A DNA stretch of 64,000 nucleotides. Source: Paraescarpia echinospica. Taxonomy: Eukaryota > Annelida > Polychaeta > Sabellida > Siboglinidae. The stretch is from assembly GCA_020002185.1 (NCBI GenBank), contig CM034535.1, forward strand, positions 67,368,318 to 67,432,317, read 5' to 3'. A program made the position numbers and the translations under genes. The notes beneath the pieces were generated by a model. The model searched no databases. It was not told the DNA's origin and saw only the letters and a program-made list of their open reading frames with translations. Shown here in pieces: positions 1 through 11,448 of this stretch (its first letter is position 1; every line of letters begins with the position of its first letter).

Positions 1-312
1 AGTTAAAAACAGGACGATATTTAAAGTCATATACGCAATCGTGGCGTTGATTAGAACAATGGCGCATACACAAATTGCCGAGTCAGCTATGGCCAACGCA
101 AACATGTATACCTTTGTAGACGTCGTCATGTGTCCAATGTACACCGCAATCACGAACAAGTTTCCCGGCAGGCCTAGCACGCCCAACAGAAGAGTGATGT
201 AGTGTGGCACAAAGTCCACCGGTCTGTCAATTGTATTATGAGCACTGCCATTCAGAAGATCCTTAAACAGGCCGCTATCGTTGCCCCAGCTTGAACTGTT
301 CTGTATATCCAT
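1..312 (-). CDS. Rhodopsin-like GPCR, N-terminal 104 residues, cut by window edge
   Basis: The reading frame starts at the ATG at 312-310 and stays open to base 1, so the rest of the gene lies outside the window. An in-frame TGA a few codons upstream supports this start. The product begins MDIQNSSSWGNDSG and has N-glycosylation sequons near the N terminus. A first membrane segment carries the GLPGN motif (conserved Asn of TM1), a short loop reads MTTSTKVYMF, and TM2 contains LAIAD with the conserved Asp. It aligns without gaps over most of this length to the intact receptor at 62065-63048, so the two are paralogues. By family knowledge it is a seven-helix plasma-membrane receptor coupling to G proteins; its ligand is unknown. 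No intron is visible in this part, matching the intronless paralogue. Whether the hidden C-terminal part is intact cannot be judged. Confidence 0.88.
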   Translation of the reverse strand, partial: MDIQNSSSWGNDSGLFKDLLNGSAHNTIDRPVDFVPHYITLLLGVLGLPGNLFVIAVYIGHMTTSTKVYMFALAIADSAICVCAIVLINATIAYMTLNIVLFLT

Positions 313-1227
313 ACTGCAGAGTTCCAGTCAACTAGCGCAAATGGTAAACTGATGAGCTATATTTGTTAAAGAACCTTGCAAGAGTTGTACAGGCGTCAAT
401 GTACACTTCACAGAAGTTAATCCCAACTATTCCCGTATTCAGTTATGCACTGTCGAATGCTTTTGTGTTGACTACCATTAGCGCCAAGGTCAGATCTGTA
501 TTATAGTTCATCAGGTGTCGCAGAAGTGCAATTGATCGGTGCTATGTTGGAGACATTCGGAAGGAGCAAACAACACTGCGCTTGTCCTACAGTCGGAAAT
601 ATTAATTAATCGCTCTTGTTACGACGTATGCGCGCTGACAATGTCGAACATCGCATTCGTTCAGTGAATAAGTGATATCATCACTTCTCACCTATTGGTA
701 CACCGTTGATCATCGTTTGGACCCCGCCTCCATGAAGCAGGCACAGCAGGAAATAGTCGATTGGTTAGCGGATAGATTGACTCTGATGTAAGCATATGGA
801 GGATTAATCTGAATTGCCTTAACATCTACACATATGTTTGTTCGCTATGAATGTAATGCTGAGACGACAATTGTATTCCTTACTTAGTATGTCACACACT
901 TAACGTGTCAGTGAGGTATTTCCAGTGTTCCCTGTGTGATATTGCGTCAACGAAGCATGTCCCACTGAGCACGCTCTTCCTCTCAGTGTTGTAAGTCAGA
1001 GTCGTGATACAGTGATTTCTTCTCCGAGGGTCATCGGGTTTCCATGGAAGAATTTGTTTGCTATTTCGTAGTTGTGAATCACGTGATCTACCAAACAATG
1101 CCTCACCGTGGTGGATAACCGTGGTAGATTGCCTTACAATTCCTGTTTGGTGATGTGATCGCGCCAGAACACATTTTCGTAGAAATCTGGTGTAGGAATC
1201 GTAATTTCGACGATAGAGAAATTGAAC
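313..1227. other. Non-coding stretch upstream of GPCR
   Basis: This is the 5' flank of the minus-strand GPCR. I see no recognisable gene. A 115-codon minus-strand frame at 892-1239 has no recognisable motif and borders the LINE relic that follows, so I do not call it a gene. Confidence 0.5.
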
Positions 1228-1830
1228 GAAGCAGCACAAACTAGATTAACTGTTCTAAATGACAATCACGAAATGGACGAACAATGGGAACAACTAAAGG
1301 ACTAACTAAAGGAATCAATTACACAGACTGCAGAAGAAACTATCACCAGGCAATATAGAAAAGCGATTGAACGACGAGATCCTAAATTTGATGGCCGAAA
1401 GGAGGAAATTATGCAAAATCATAACGCTTATGTAACAATGAACAGAAATATAACAACATATACAATTTAGCGAAATAGAAGTGGATTAAAGAACAGTGCG
1501 AAGAAATTGTATAGAAACATAAGCAAGACACAAAACTGATGCTATCGAGAATAAGGAAATATCAGGTGGAAGAACGTGCTCAGCTACAGGTTGTTTGAAC
1601 TCCAAAGAAGGAATCACTATAATTAACAAAGGCAAAATACTCGAGATATTGTTAGAATATATTGGTGAACTTCACAATGCCGAAAGGAGCGAAAAAACGT
1701 CAACTAAGAAGAACTTTGACAGCCCTCCAATATTGAAGGATGAGGTTTGAAAAACCGTCAGATCAATCAAAAATGAAAGCTGCTGGACCAGATAATATTA
1801 CCATTGGAGTGACTGAGTATCAGATGAATT
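1228..1830 (+). mobile_element. Degraded LINE, endonuclease-to-reverse-transcriptase linker region
   Basis: Translation in shifting plus-strand frames shows the region that lies between the endonuclease and reverse transcriptase in RTE/Jockey-type LINEs. Recognisable pieces are 'QWEQLKD', 'ESITQTAEETI', 'LLEYIGELHNAERSEK', 'FDSPPILKDEV' and, in another frame, 'KAAGPDNIT', the start of the reverse-transcriptase domain. Several stops and frameshifts break it. The relic ends abruptly where a second, different LINE tail begins. It is certainly non-functional. The family assignment rests on remembered LINE consensus features, not on a search. Confidence 0.6.
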
Positions 1831-1831
1831 T

Positions 1832-2395
1832 GAATTGAAACAATTTAAAGAAAATCTACAGTATTCGATGAAAATTAAAAAGTCATTAACCCTCTTGAAA
1901 TGTTCACATGTTATAAAGATGCCCCTGCATAGACAGTTGCATTGGCTTCCAGTTACATATCGAATACAATTCAAATTAGCCATTATCACATATTGTACCC
2001 TTTCTATGCAACACCCATCCTATTTGTTTAGTCTCCTTTGTTTTTCCGATATCCCCAGGAATCTCAGATCATCTGTTTCCCAACGACTTGTTGTTCCGAA
2101 AACCAAGCTTAATATCGGCAAACGTGTTTTTTTTGTAGCTGCATCCAAAATCTGGAATCAACTCCCTATCGCTTTAAAATCATCTGAGACTATAAATACC
2201 TAAACTAAAAAAACTAAATACTTATTTATTTAAAAGTGCATTCCCACCCTAACCTTCGGCGGTCCCTTGTTCTAATGACGACTCTTGCTTGTCCCTATTA
2301 ACGATTTTGCCCAATGATTCTTGTATGTATGAGCTCAGATTCCTGGGGATTTAGGCGCTGTAGGAGTTTGTCATTATTATTATTATGTGTTACTG
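1832..2395 (+). mobile_element. LINE 3' end (C-terminal RT extension and tail)
   Basis: A 122-codon frame at 1835-2203 encodes the C-terminal extension found after the reverse transcriptase in L2/CR1-type LINEs: 'LHWLPVTYRIQFKLA', then 'IPRNLRSS' and 'FFVAASKIWNQLPIALKSS'. It is followed by an untranslated tail with 'GGGGATTTAGGCGCTGTAG' and a terminal (ATT)n run, the usual 3' end of such elements. The same tail type occurs at 55820-55905. The 5' part is missing, as expected of a 5'-truncated insertion. Confidence 0.75.
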
Positions 2396-4614
2396 AAATC
2401 GAAAAAAATCATACGTACAAAAGTTCGAAGCATGGGGCATCAAGTGAATCGGAGAATGAATCACTATGAACACTATGTCTTCTTGTGTAGACAAATTGTC
2501 CATACCTGACATCCATAAATTATTTGAAAGATCCACTTTTCTACAATGCGACAACAATAATAGTTAGCTATGTTGTTTAAAATATAATTAAACAAGATTT
2601 GTTTGATATTTATTTAGTTTTGTTGACATTTATTTAGTAGTTTTTAACATTGAATACAGGTATCCAATAGTCATTACGCGCGTCTTGAAAGTTTGACATA
2701 TTACAAAGATGGATATGCGTTCCTGGAATATGAACACGAAATCATAGGTCACCGTGTTAAATTTTGGTACACGTGGTATAACGTGAATAGGAGAATGAAT
2801 CTCAATTTTTCCTTTGTCTAAATACATTTGTTTTGGTTTGATTTTTTTACAGGTTGGTAACATATGAGGTAGACCGCACGTAGGCTTTTGCCCAATTATG
2901 TGTCATATTTGATATTCCGCAAAAAGGCTCATGATGGACAAAAAATCTAATTTTATCTGCAGGTTGTATGTTGTTGTCCATATTCACTCCGAGGTCTCAA
3001 TCAAGCCCGATATGGTAATGTTTGAAAGGGGCACAGGAGCTGGAAAGGCTACCACCAACAAAATGTGCATTGGGATTACACTTAGCTCGTCCACATTTCT
3101 AGGCAATGTGGTGGCTGTAGTAGTGTTTGAACTGTAGGCTGACCCACTGACCAGCTATGTTACCGCCGGGTTAGTAACTTTATTGAGTTACAGGTCCGTG
3201 TGAGTGTCTACATTTTGGGGAAATAACACATTTACAACAGTATCATCCCAGCTAATCGTCAAAACTGGCCGTTATAAGAACCAAACTCTTGACAAAAAGT
3301 GATTACCCTGAAATGTTATCGCAAAAAGCGGCGCTCACGAAGTGCGCATGTTTACTCAATTATATCTTTAATAAATGGCCCAGGACGTAAGTAAAGGTGA
3401 TGTAATATAATTTTGGTAATTCAAAGCGAGACGCCATCCGTAGTGCAGACATCGTATCTAAACAAACTACGCTGATTGGTTTTTGGGAAGGGGAGAAATC
3501 TGCGGCGTAAAAAGATGTGAGACGTGAAGTCCGGCTATCCAGAACGGTGGGTTGAGGCAGATACAACAATGTAAACAGTTGAACTATCATATACAGAGGG
3601 TGGGCGGGTGCTTCGTAAACATCTCTTGCAATTCCAGATATCTTTATTGAGCTTGTAACATGGAGATGCGAATTCAAATGCAGAACTCTATCCTGCAGTT
3701 GGAGTAGACCAAAGCACGCCCGTAGGATGTGAGAGGGTGCACGCACCCCTCTGCTGAGGCAATTTTGCTTCCCGCAACGTAAACGTTTAAACATGTGGCC
3801 AACCATATGCTATGATTGGCAAGATGCACCAAAACACTTACACCATGAAATATAATTAATAATTAGTCATATAACCACAATTGTGGTTATTTGATAGAAT
3901 AACCCATCTTTACAAAAATCCAAAACCTGATCACTTACTGTGAAACCAGTGATCCATGTACAGAACCAATGCCTAGTTGGCGATTTTGACATAGGTAGTA
4001 GGCCTCATATAAAAAAAAGTTGTTAGATTAATGTTTTGTGAAATTTGATGTTAAGCAAAAAATAACCTATAATTATCCAACAATCTAAACTGTGTTTAGC
4101 AAACGCCACGTACCATAACCGTTGATATATATGGCCAAACGTAAAGTGGTTAGAAAGTTGTAACCCACTGATTACATTCTTAAAAAAATCGTAAACACGG
4201 CTGCTTAACTACATTTTGTTCAAATTTTGCATTTTTCAGGACAAAAATTACCCATATCTGGACAAAACCGCAAATTAGACCAGCTAAAACTGCTATTATG
4301 TAATGGGTGGCCTATGTAGAGAAACATTAATCCGATTTGGAAACATGTAACATCGTTATAATGTCTTATATAGCCATAATACGGTTTTGATCAATTTTGT
4401 GTCAAATTTTACACACAAAAAACACGTTTTCTGACCTGAAAATAAAAAAATCAGAATGTCCAACAACCCATACCGTAATCAGTGACGTATACAGAGAGTA
4501 TCTAACATGGTTGGCCGCTTGTAACAAACATTTTTTTCTGAGGACATTTCTCGTTTTTGACCGCCCGTATAACAGAGAGAAGAGGATTGCCACGTCTCTG
4601 AAGAAGGGATGATA
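2396..4614. other. Intergenic DNA with small palindromes, no gene seen
   Basis: AT-rich sequence between the LINE relics and the dead GPCR copy. Short open frames here show no known domain or exon structure. A perfect 20-bp palindrome lies at 3871-3890. Segments around 4080-4200 and 4450-4560 look loosely like repeats of each other, which suggests an old dispersed repeat. Confidence 0.45.
3871..3890. repeat. Perfect 20-bp palindrome
   Basis: ATAACCACAATTGTGGTTAT reads the same on both strands. No larger inverted repeat around it is obvious, so it may be chance or the heart of an eroded small transposon. Confidence 0.6.
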
Positions 4615-4629
4615 TACACCGTCTCAAAG

Positions 4630-4917
4630 TCAATCAAGACGCACACGGGTTAAACATATTCCACATATACATATTCCCGTGTCACCAACAGCCAACGCAA
4701 ACATGTACACCTTTACCGACGTAGTCATCTGTTGGATATACACCGCCACTACGAATAAATTGCCCGGCAAGCCCTGGATGGTCACAAGAAAGTAAGCTAA
4801 ACTTGGAATATACACATTCTTTGTGGCAAAGTCCGTTATCAGTGGAGCGTTGTCGTTCAAGAGATCCTCAAGTACGCCGCTGTCGTTGCTCTAGCTCGAA
4901 ATGTTCAGTGCATCAAT
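4630..4917 (-). pseudogene. GPCR pseudogene (truncated, start lost, nonsense codon)
   Basis: Minus-strand translation from 4917 matches the first ~96 residues of the intact receptor at 62065-63048, including 'LNISS', 'NDSG', the TM1 motif 'GLPGNLFVVAVY', 'MTTSVKVYMFALAV' and 'LTRVRLD' in the loop after TM2. Three lesions are visible. The codon aligned with the start is ATT (4917-4915), not ATG. The codon aligned with the conserved Trp is TAG (4893-4891). Homology stops at a TGA at 4632-4630, with no trace of TM3-TM7 beyond. The foldback element starting at 4960 lies about 40 bp upstream of the old start codon. A 76-codon frame restarting at an internal Met (4860) remains but would lack six helices. 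Confidence 0.9.
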
Positions 4918-4953
4918 GTCGGCGAGTTGCTGAACATTAACTCAAAGTGTAAT

Positions 4954-4959
4954 CGGGTG
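4954..4959. repeat. Target-site duplication, left
   Basis: CGGGTG directly before the AGTAG terminus, repeated at 15391-15396. Confidence 0.85.
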
Positions 4960-5589
4960 AGTAGTATAGAGGGCCTGAGTGTCCCCGTGCACGTCACCTT
5001 TGGTGACCTATAGGCAAAACTTTACTAATAAAAAACGTTTTCATGACCCCTAAACGTTTTCGGGCACCTACTTATAAAAAAAGATCAAAGGCTTTTTTGA
5101 CAATAATCGTTTTCGGGCACCTACTTATAAAAAACGTGATTGATTACCCTGTCACCTTTGGTGACCTTTGGGCAAAACTTTACTAATAAAAAACGTTTGA
5201 TGGATTACCCCCTCTAAGTACATTTGAGGTGCCACCTAACGGTGAGTGTAGAGATCATTTTGTTTGTGCCCTAGTGACCAACGCCGTACCTAGCGCGTGC
5301 TGACGTAAGCACTATATGACGCAACAATATAACCACGATAAAACCACTGTGTGCAGACTCCCCCCATCATCGAAAGTTCGGGAACCTACTTATAAAAAAC
5401 GTGATTGATTACCCCCTCTAAGTACATTTGAGCTACCACTTAGCGGTGAGTGTAGAGATCATTTTGTTTGTCCCCGTAGCGACCAACGCCGTACCTAGGG
5501 CGTGCTGACGTAAGCACTATATGACGCAACAATATAACCACGATAAAACACTGCTGCTTCTGGAGTGGACTATGGCCCCGGCATGACAG

Positions 5590-6135
5590 CATTGCTGCCA
5601 CCTAGCGGTGAGTGTAGAGATCAGTTTGTTTGTCCCCTAGCGACCAACGCCGTACCTAGCGCGTGCTGACCTAAGCAGATTGTCCCCTAGCGATCAACAT
5701 CGTACCTAGTGCGCGCTGACCTAAGCAGATTGTCCCCTAGCGATCAACGTCGTACCTGCTGAGTAGAATGTACACAAGCACGGATTAGCGCGTGCTGACC
5801 TAAGCAGATTGTCCCCTAGCATGAAACCACTGCATAAGCTGAGTAGAATGTACACAAGCACGGACCGCAGAGTAGACCTACCGCAGAGTAGACCTCTCAA
5901 AGTACCTCTCAAAGTAGCCTGATTGTGCGGCTATATAGCGGCGAGGACAGTGTGCTGACCTAAGCAGATTGTCTCCTAGCGATCAACGTTAGTGCGTGCT
6001 GACCTAAGCACTATATGACGCGGTTATATAACCGCAATAAAACACCTAGCGGTGAGGACAGTTACCTAGCGCGTGCTAACCTAAGCAGATTGTCAAGCGT
6101 GTGCTGACCTAAGCACTATATGACGCAACTATATA
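5590..6135. repeat. Irregular tandem repeats inside left arm of foldback 1
   Basis: Units containing 'GCTGACCTAAGCAGATTGTC' and 'CCCCTAGCGATCAACG' recur many times with variable spacing, together with copies of 'CACTATATGACGC'. The mirror block lies at about 14210-14760. The section holds no gene. Confidence 0.75.
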
Positions 6136-7321
6136 ACCACGATAAAACCACTGTGTGCAGACTCCCCCCCCCGTCAGCCCTATGTGGATGCCCCACTGTA
6201 CCCTATGTTTACAGCAGTGACGTTGCGATAAGCGCTGCTGCCGTTGGAGTGGACTTTGGCCCCGGCACGACAGCATAGCTGGCTAGAGCTGTGCGTTCTA
6301 GTGGTGCGATCAAAACGAAACCAATGCGTTGTGCGTTTAAATAAGTAAATAAATCTAGTAGTACGATTAAATCGAAACCAATGCATAAATACACTATCGT
6401 TCAGTGAATAGGTTGGTGGCACTGTACGTAGGGTGTTTATGCAGTGGATACAGACGAGTGGAAACGTGAGTAGTAGAGAGAGTATTTATTATAGACTGCT
6501 GTGTGCATGGTATATTCATCACGGTGACACTTATTCCAGCGTTCGTCGTCGAATTGGGCTTTGTCGCTGCTGCTGTTGACAGGGCGGTTGTAGGCAGTCG
6601 GATCTCTCTATGAAAATAAACCACAATACATGTAGGTGTGTTTAAACAAAGGGCGCCAAAATAAAATGAGAACTATGCATGCATAAAAGCAGGCTTACTG
6701 AAATAAACCACAATACATGTACGCGTGTTTAAACAAGGGGCGCCAAAATAAAATGAGAACCATGCATACATGCACGCATGCATGCATGGCGAGGGCGGTC
6801 ACTCCGTGATGTTGGGGCGACCGTGCATACTGGCTTTGTTGCTGCTGTTGACAGGGCGGCCGTACGTGTAGGCAGTTGGATCTCTCTATGAAATAAACCA
6901 CAATACATGTACGAAGCAGGCTTACGTGCTTACAACTGTTTAAACAAAGGGTGGCATGTACGCACGCGCACATGCATGCATGCATGCATAAAAGCAGTGT
7001 GTTGACGTGTGAGGAGACGATGTTTTATCTATTGTGACATGCGTAAAAGCAGGCTTACGTGCTTACAACTGTTTAAACAAAGGGTGACAATGCATGAACG
7101 CGCACACGCACGCATGCACGCACACATGCATGCATACATAAAAGCAGTCTTACCGATGTGTTGGCGTACGATGAGACGATGATGATGTTGTGTTGTCCAT
7201 TGTGACAAACCGATGAGACATTGAGAAACGATCACGAGTGTCTGACTGGAAAATGGTGAATGGGCAATGAGCGCGCGCTCGCGCGCAGCGTCAAAAACAG
7301 CGGTGGCGCATGACACTACGG

Positions 7322-7865
7322 CTTATCGTGATCGGAATGTGAACGGAGAACAATGCATTTTCAAAAACAATAAACGAAAAGCTGAAAGCATGACAATAAA
7401 CGTTCTATATGATCAGTGTGGGGTCAGGAATCGTACGGTGCAGTGATATTAGAGAAATTCGATGTAAAGAGACATTTGTCGATGAATGTACTAAGATGAC
7501 CGGAAACTTTTTTCCTAAAACAAATACCTCGGTAGACTAGGCAGTATGTATTAAGTGCGCATGCGCGTAATTTTGTAATCTGTAGCGCGTGACTTATCGC
7601 GATTGGAATGTCAACGGAGAACAATGCATTTTCAAAAACAATAAACGAAAAGCTGAAAGCATGAAAATAAACGTTGTATATGTTCAGTGTGGGGTAGGGA
7701 ATCGTGCGGTGAAGTGATATTAGAGAAATTTGATGTACAGACACATTTGACGATGAATGTACTGACGTGACCGGTAATTTTTTTCCGAAAACAAATGCCT
7801 CGGATGTGTTAAGTATGCATGCGCGTAATTGAGTAAGATAACGGTATTAGTGTGAAGTGCGCATG
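7322..7865. repeat. 271-bp tandem duplication specific to left arm
   Basis: The segment beginning 'CTTATCGTGATCGGAATG' near 7322 recurs near 7592 as 'CTTATCGCGATTGGAATG', with the same following order of sequence including 'GATATTAGAGAAATT'. The right arm has a single copy (about 12780-13078), so the doubling happened after, or independently of, arm formation. Confidence 0.75.
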
Positions 7866-7923
7866 CGCGATATGTTGTAGAATAACGGTAGACTAGGCAG
7901 TATGTGTTAAGTGCGCATGCGCC
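7556..7923. promoter_or_regulatory. Cluster of NRF-1-like palindromic sites in foldback 1
   Basis: Perfect matches to the NRF-1 consensus (YGCGCAYGCGCR), TGCGCATGCGC, occur at 7556-7567, 7858-7869 and 7912-7923. A further copy is at 9432-9443 in the duplicated module, and the right arm has CGCGCATGCGCA at 12797-12808. The match is seen directly; binding and promoter activity are inference. Confidence 0.4.
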
Positions 7924-8214
7924 TTATTTTGAAAAGTGTTGTAAGCAAGCACGCGTACATGTATTGTGGTTTATTTCATAGAGTACTGAAGATCCAACTG
8001 CCTACAAGAACGGCCCTGTCAGCAGCAGCAGCAGCAAAGCCGGTATGCTCGGGCGCTCCCATATCACGGAGTGACCCCTCTCGCCCAATCACTCCACCAC
8101 CACCACCACCACCACCTATCAGCCACGACGCCGATGACTTCGATGACGACACCAGCCTCGTGTCTCCGTTCTTAAGAAGAGGAAGCAATGGATCGTGGTA
8201 CACGCCTATCCCAC

Positions 8215-9010
8215 CGACCGAACTATTACACTACCCTGACAGACATCCACACAAGCTAGTGGTGTTAGTTGACTACACTACCCTGACAGACATCATCACA
8301 AGCTAGTGGTGGTAAGTTGACTACACTCCACACCTAGTGGTGGTAAGTTGCCTACACTACCTTGAAAGACATCCTCACAAGCTAGTGGTGGTAGTTGACT
8401 ACACCACCTTTGCAGACATCCTCACAAGCTAGTGGTGGTAGTTGACTACACTACCCTGGCATACATCCTCACAAGCTAGTGGTGGTAGTTGACTACACTA
8501 CCCTGACAGACATCCTCACAAGCTAGTGGTGGTAAGTTGACTACACTACACTGACATACATCCTAACAAGCTAGTGGTGGTAGTTGACTACACTATCCTG
8601 GCAGACATCCTCACAAGCTAGTGGTGGTAGTTGACTACACTATCCTGGCAGACATCCCCACAAGCTAGTGGTGGTAGTTGACTACACTACCCTGGCAGAC
8701 ATCCTCACAAGCTAGTGGTGGTAGTTGACTACACTACCCTGGCAGACATCCTCACAAGCTAGTGGTGGTAGTTGACTACACTACCCTGGCAGACATACTC
8801 ATAAGCTAGTGGTGGTAGTTGACTACACTACCCTGGCAGACATACTCATAAGCTAGTGGTGGTAGTTGACTACACTACCCTGACAGACATCCTCACAAGC
8901 TAGTGATGGTAGTAGACTACACTACCCTGACAGACATCCTCACAAGCTAGTGGTGGTAGTTGACTACACTACCCTGACAGACATTCTCACAAGCTAGTGA
9001 TGGTAGTTGA
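8215..9010. repeat. 47-bp minisatellite array, left arm copy 1
   Basis: About 17 copies of a 47-bp unit with core 'AAGCTAGTGGTGGTAG' followed by 'TTGACTACACTACCCTG' and 'ACAGACATCCTCAC'. Sister arrays are at 9735-10448 and, inverted, at 11630-12440. Confidence 0.88.
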
Positions 9011-9011
9011 C

Positions 9012-9385
9012 TACACTACCCTGACATCACCACCCACCGTCTACTACCCATTACCAATGCCCACCACCCACCGCCCACCACCCACCGCCCACCGTCCACC
9101 ACCCACCGTTCACTACCCACCGCCCACCGTCCACTCCACCCACCGCCTACTACCCACCGCCCACAGTCCACCCACCCACCGTCTACTTCACCACCGCCCA
9201 CCGTTCACCACCCCACCGCCCACCACCACTGTCCACTCACTCCACTGTCTACTAAACCTACTGCCCACTCACTCCACTGCCTACTACCTACTGCCCGCTG
9301 TCTACTCACTCCACTGTCTACTACCTACTGCCCACTGTCTACTCACTCCACTACTGCCCATTGTCTACTCCCTCCACTGTCTGTG
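9012..9385. repeat. CCCACC-rich and CCACTGTCTACT tandem repeats
   Basis: A pyrimidine-rich block of short units (CCCACCGCCCACC) grades into a roughly 30-bp unit with 'CCACTGTCTACTACCTACTG'. The inverted partner of the second unit is the first sequence after the gap (11449-11620). It therefore lies near the axis of the inverted repeat. Confidence 0.8.
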
Positions 9386-10448
9386 CGCGATATGTTGTAG
9401 AATAACGGTAGACTAGGCAGTATGTGTTAAGTGCGCATGCGCCTTATTTTGAAAAGTGTTGTAAGCACGCACGCGTACATGTATTGTGGTTTATTTCATA
9501 GAGTACTGAAGATCCAACTGCCTACAAGAACGGCCCTGTCAGCAGCAGCAGCAGCAAAGCCGGTATGCTCGGGCGCTCCCATATCACGGAGTGACCCCTC
9601 TCGCCCAATCACTCTACCACCACCACCACCACCACCTATCAGCCACGACGCCGATGACTTCGATGACGACACCAGCCTCGTGTCTCCGTTCTTAAGAAGA
9701 GGAAGCAATGGATCGTGGTACACGCCTATCCCACCGACCGAACTATTACACTACCCTGACAGACATCCACACAAGCTAGTGGTGTTAGTTGACTACACTA
9801 CCCTGACAGACATCATCACAAGCTAGTGGTGGTAAGTTGACTACACTACCCTGACAGACATCCACACAAGCTAGTGGTGGTAAGTTGCCTACACTACCTT
9901 GAAAGACATCCTCACAAGCTAGTGGTGGTAGTTGACTACACCACCTTTGCAGACATCCTCACAAGCTAGTGGTGGTAGTTGACTACACTACCCTGGCATA
10001 CATCCTCACAAGCTAGTGGTGGTAGTTGACTACACTACCCTGACAGACATCCTCACAAGCTAGTGGTGGTAAGTTGACTACACTACACTGACATACATCC
10101 TAACAAGCTAGTGGTGGTAGTTGACTACACTATCCTGGCAGACATCCTCACAAGCTAGTGGTGGTAGTTGACTACACTATCCTGGCAGACATCCCCACAA
10201 GCTAGTGCTGGTAGTTGACTACACTACCCTGGCAGACATCCTCACAAGCTAGTGGTGGTAGTTGACTACACTACCCTGGCAGACATACTCATAAGCTAGT
10301 GGTGGTAGTTGACTACACTACCCTGACAGACATCCTCACAAGCTAGTGATGGTAGTAGACTACACTACCCTGACAGACATCCCCACAAGCTAGTGGTGGT
10401 AGTTGACTACACTACCCTGACAGACATTCTCACAAGCTAGTGATGGTA

Positions 10449-11448
10449 NNNNNNNNNNNNNNNNNNNNNNNNNNNNNNNNNNNNNNNNNNNNNNNNNNNN
10501 NNNNNNNNNNNNNNNNNNNNNNNNNNNNNNNNNNNNNNNNNNNNNNNNNNNNNNNNNNNNNNNNNNNNNNNNNNNNNNNNNNNNNNNNNNNNNNNNNNNN
10601 NNNNNNNNNNNNNNNNNNNNNNNNNNNNNNNNNNNNNNNNNNNNNNNNNNNNNNNNNNNNNNNNNNNNNNNNNNNNNNNNNNNNNNNNNNNNNNNNNNNN
10701 NNNNNNNNNNNNNNNNNNNNNNNNNNNNNNNNNNNNNNNNNNNNNNNNNNNNNNNNNNNNNNNNNNNNNNNNNNNNNNNNNNNNNNNNNNNNNNNNNNNN
10801 NNNNNNNNNNNNNNNNNNNNNNNNNNNNNNNNNNNNNNNNNNNNNNNNNNNNNNNNNNNNNNNNNNNNNNNNNNNNNNNNNNNNNNNNNNNNNNNNNNNN
10901 NNNNNNNNNNNNNNNNNNNNNNNNNNNNNNNNNNNNNNNNNNNNNNNNNNNNNNNNNNNNNNNNNNNNNNNNNNNNNNNNNNNNNNNNNNNNNNNNNNNN
11001 NNNNNNNNNNNNNNNNNNNNNNNNNNNNNNNNNNNNNNNNNNNNNNNNNNNNNNNNNNNNNNNNNNNNNNNNNNNNNNNNNNNNNNNNNNNNNNNNNNNN
11101 NNNNNNNNNNNNNNNNNNNNNNNNNNNNNNNNNNNNNNNNNNNNNNNNNNNNNNNNNNNNNNNNNNNNNNNNNNNNNNNNNNNNNNNNNNNNNNNNNNNN
11201 NNNNNNNNNNNNNNNNNNNNNNNNNNNNNNNNNNNNNNNNNNNNNNNNNNNNNNNNNNNNNNNNNNNNNNNNNNNNNNNNNNNNNNNNNNNNNNNNNNNN
11301 NNNNNNNNNNNNNNNNNNNNNNNNNNNNNNNNNNNNNNNNNNNNNNNNNNNNNNNNNNNNNNNNNNNNNNNNNNNNNNNNNNNNNNNNNNNNNNNNNNNN
11401 NNNNNNNNNNNNNNNNNNNNNNNNNNNNNNNNNNNNNNNNNNNNNNNN
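10449..11448. other. Assembly gap (1000 Ns)
   Basis: Exactly 1000 Ns, a round number typical of a placeholder of unknown size. It sits at the symmetry axis of foldback 1, within tandem arrays on both sides, where a hairpin-forming repeat would defeat assembly. Any coding core of the element would be hidden here. Confidence 0.95.

Larger units (their letters stand above)
7866..10448. repeat. 1520-bp tandem duplication in left arm
   Basis: Sequence from about 7866 recurs from about 9386 with an exact offset of 1520 bp and very few differences. Each copy contains a CAG/CCA-repeat-bearing segment and then a 47-bp repeat array. The second copy runs into the N gap. The right arm shows only one such module before the gap. 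Each copy has a 131-codon frame (7911-8306, 9431-9826) with a polyproline run. That frame is disrupted in the right arm at 12495-12755, so I treat it as chance coding of a repeat, not a gene. Confidence 0.85.

Noticed and set aside
892..1239. 115-codon minus-strand gene
   Set aside because: No motif, and the region adjoins a plus-strand LINE relic; probably repeat antisense or chance.
7911..9826. 131-codon polyproline protein present twice
   Set aside because: The frame is broken in the right-arm copy and its repeats are nucleotide-level repeats shared across frames; no domain.
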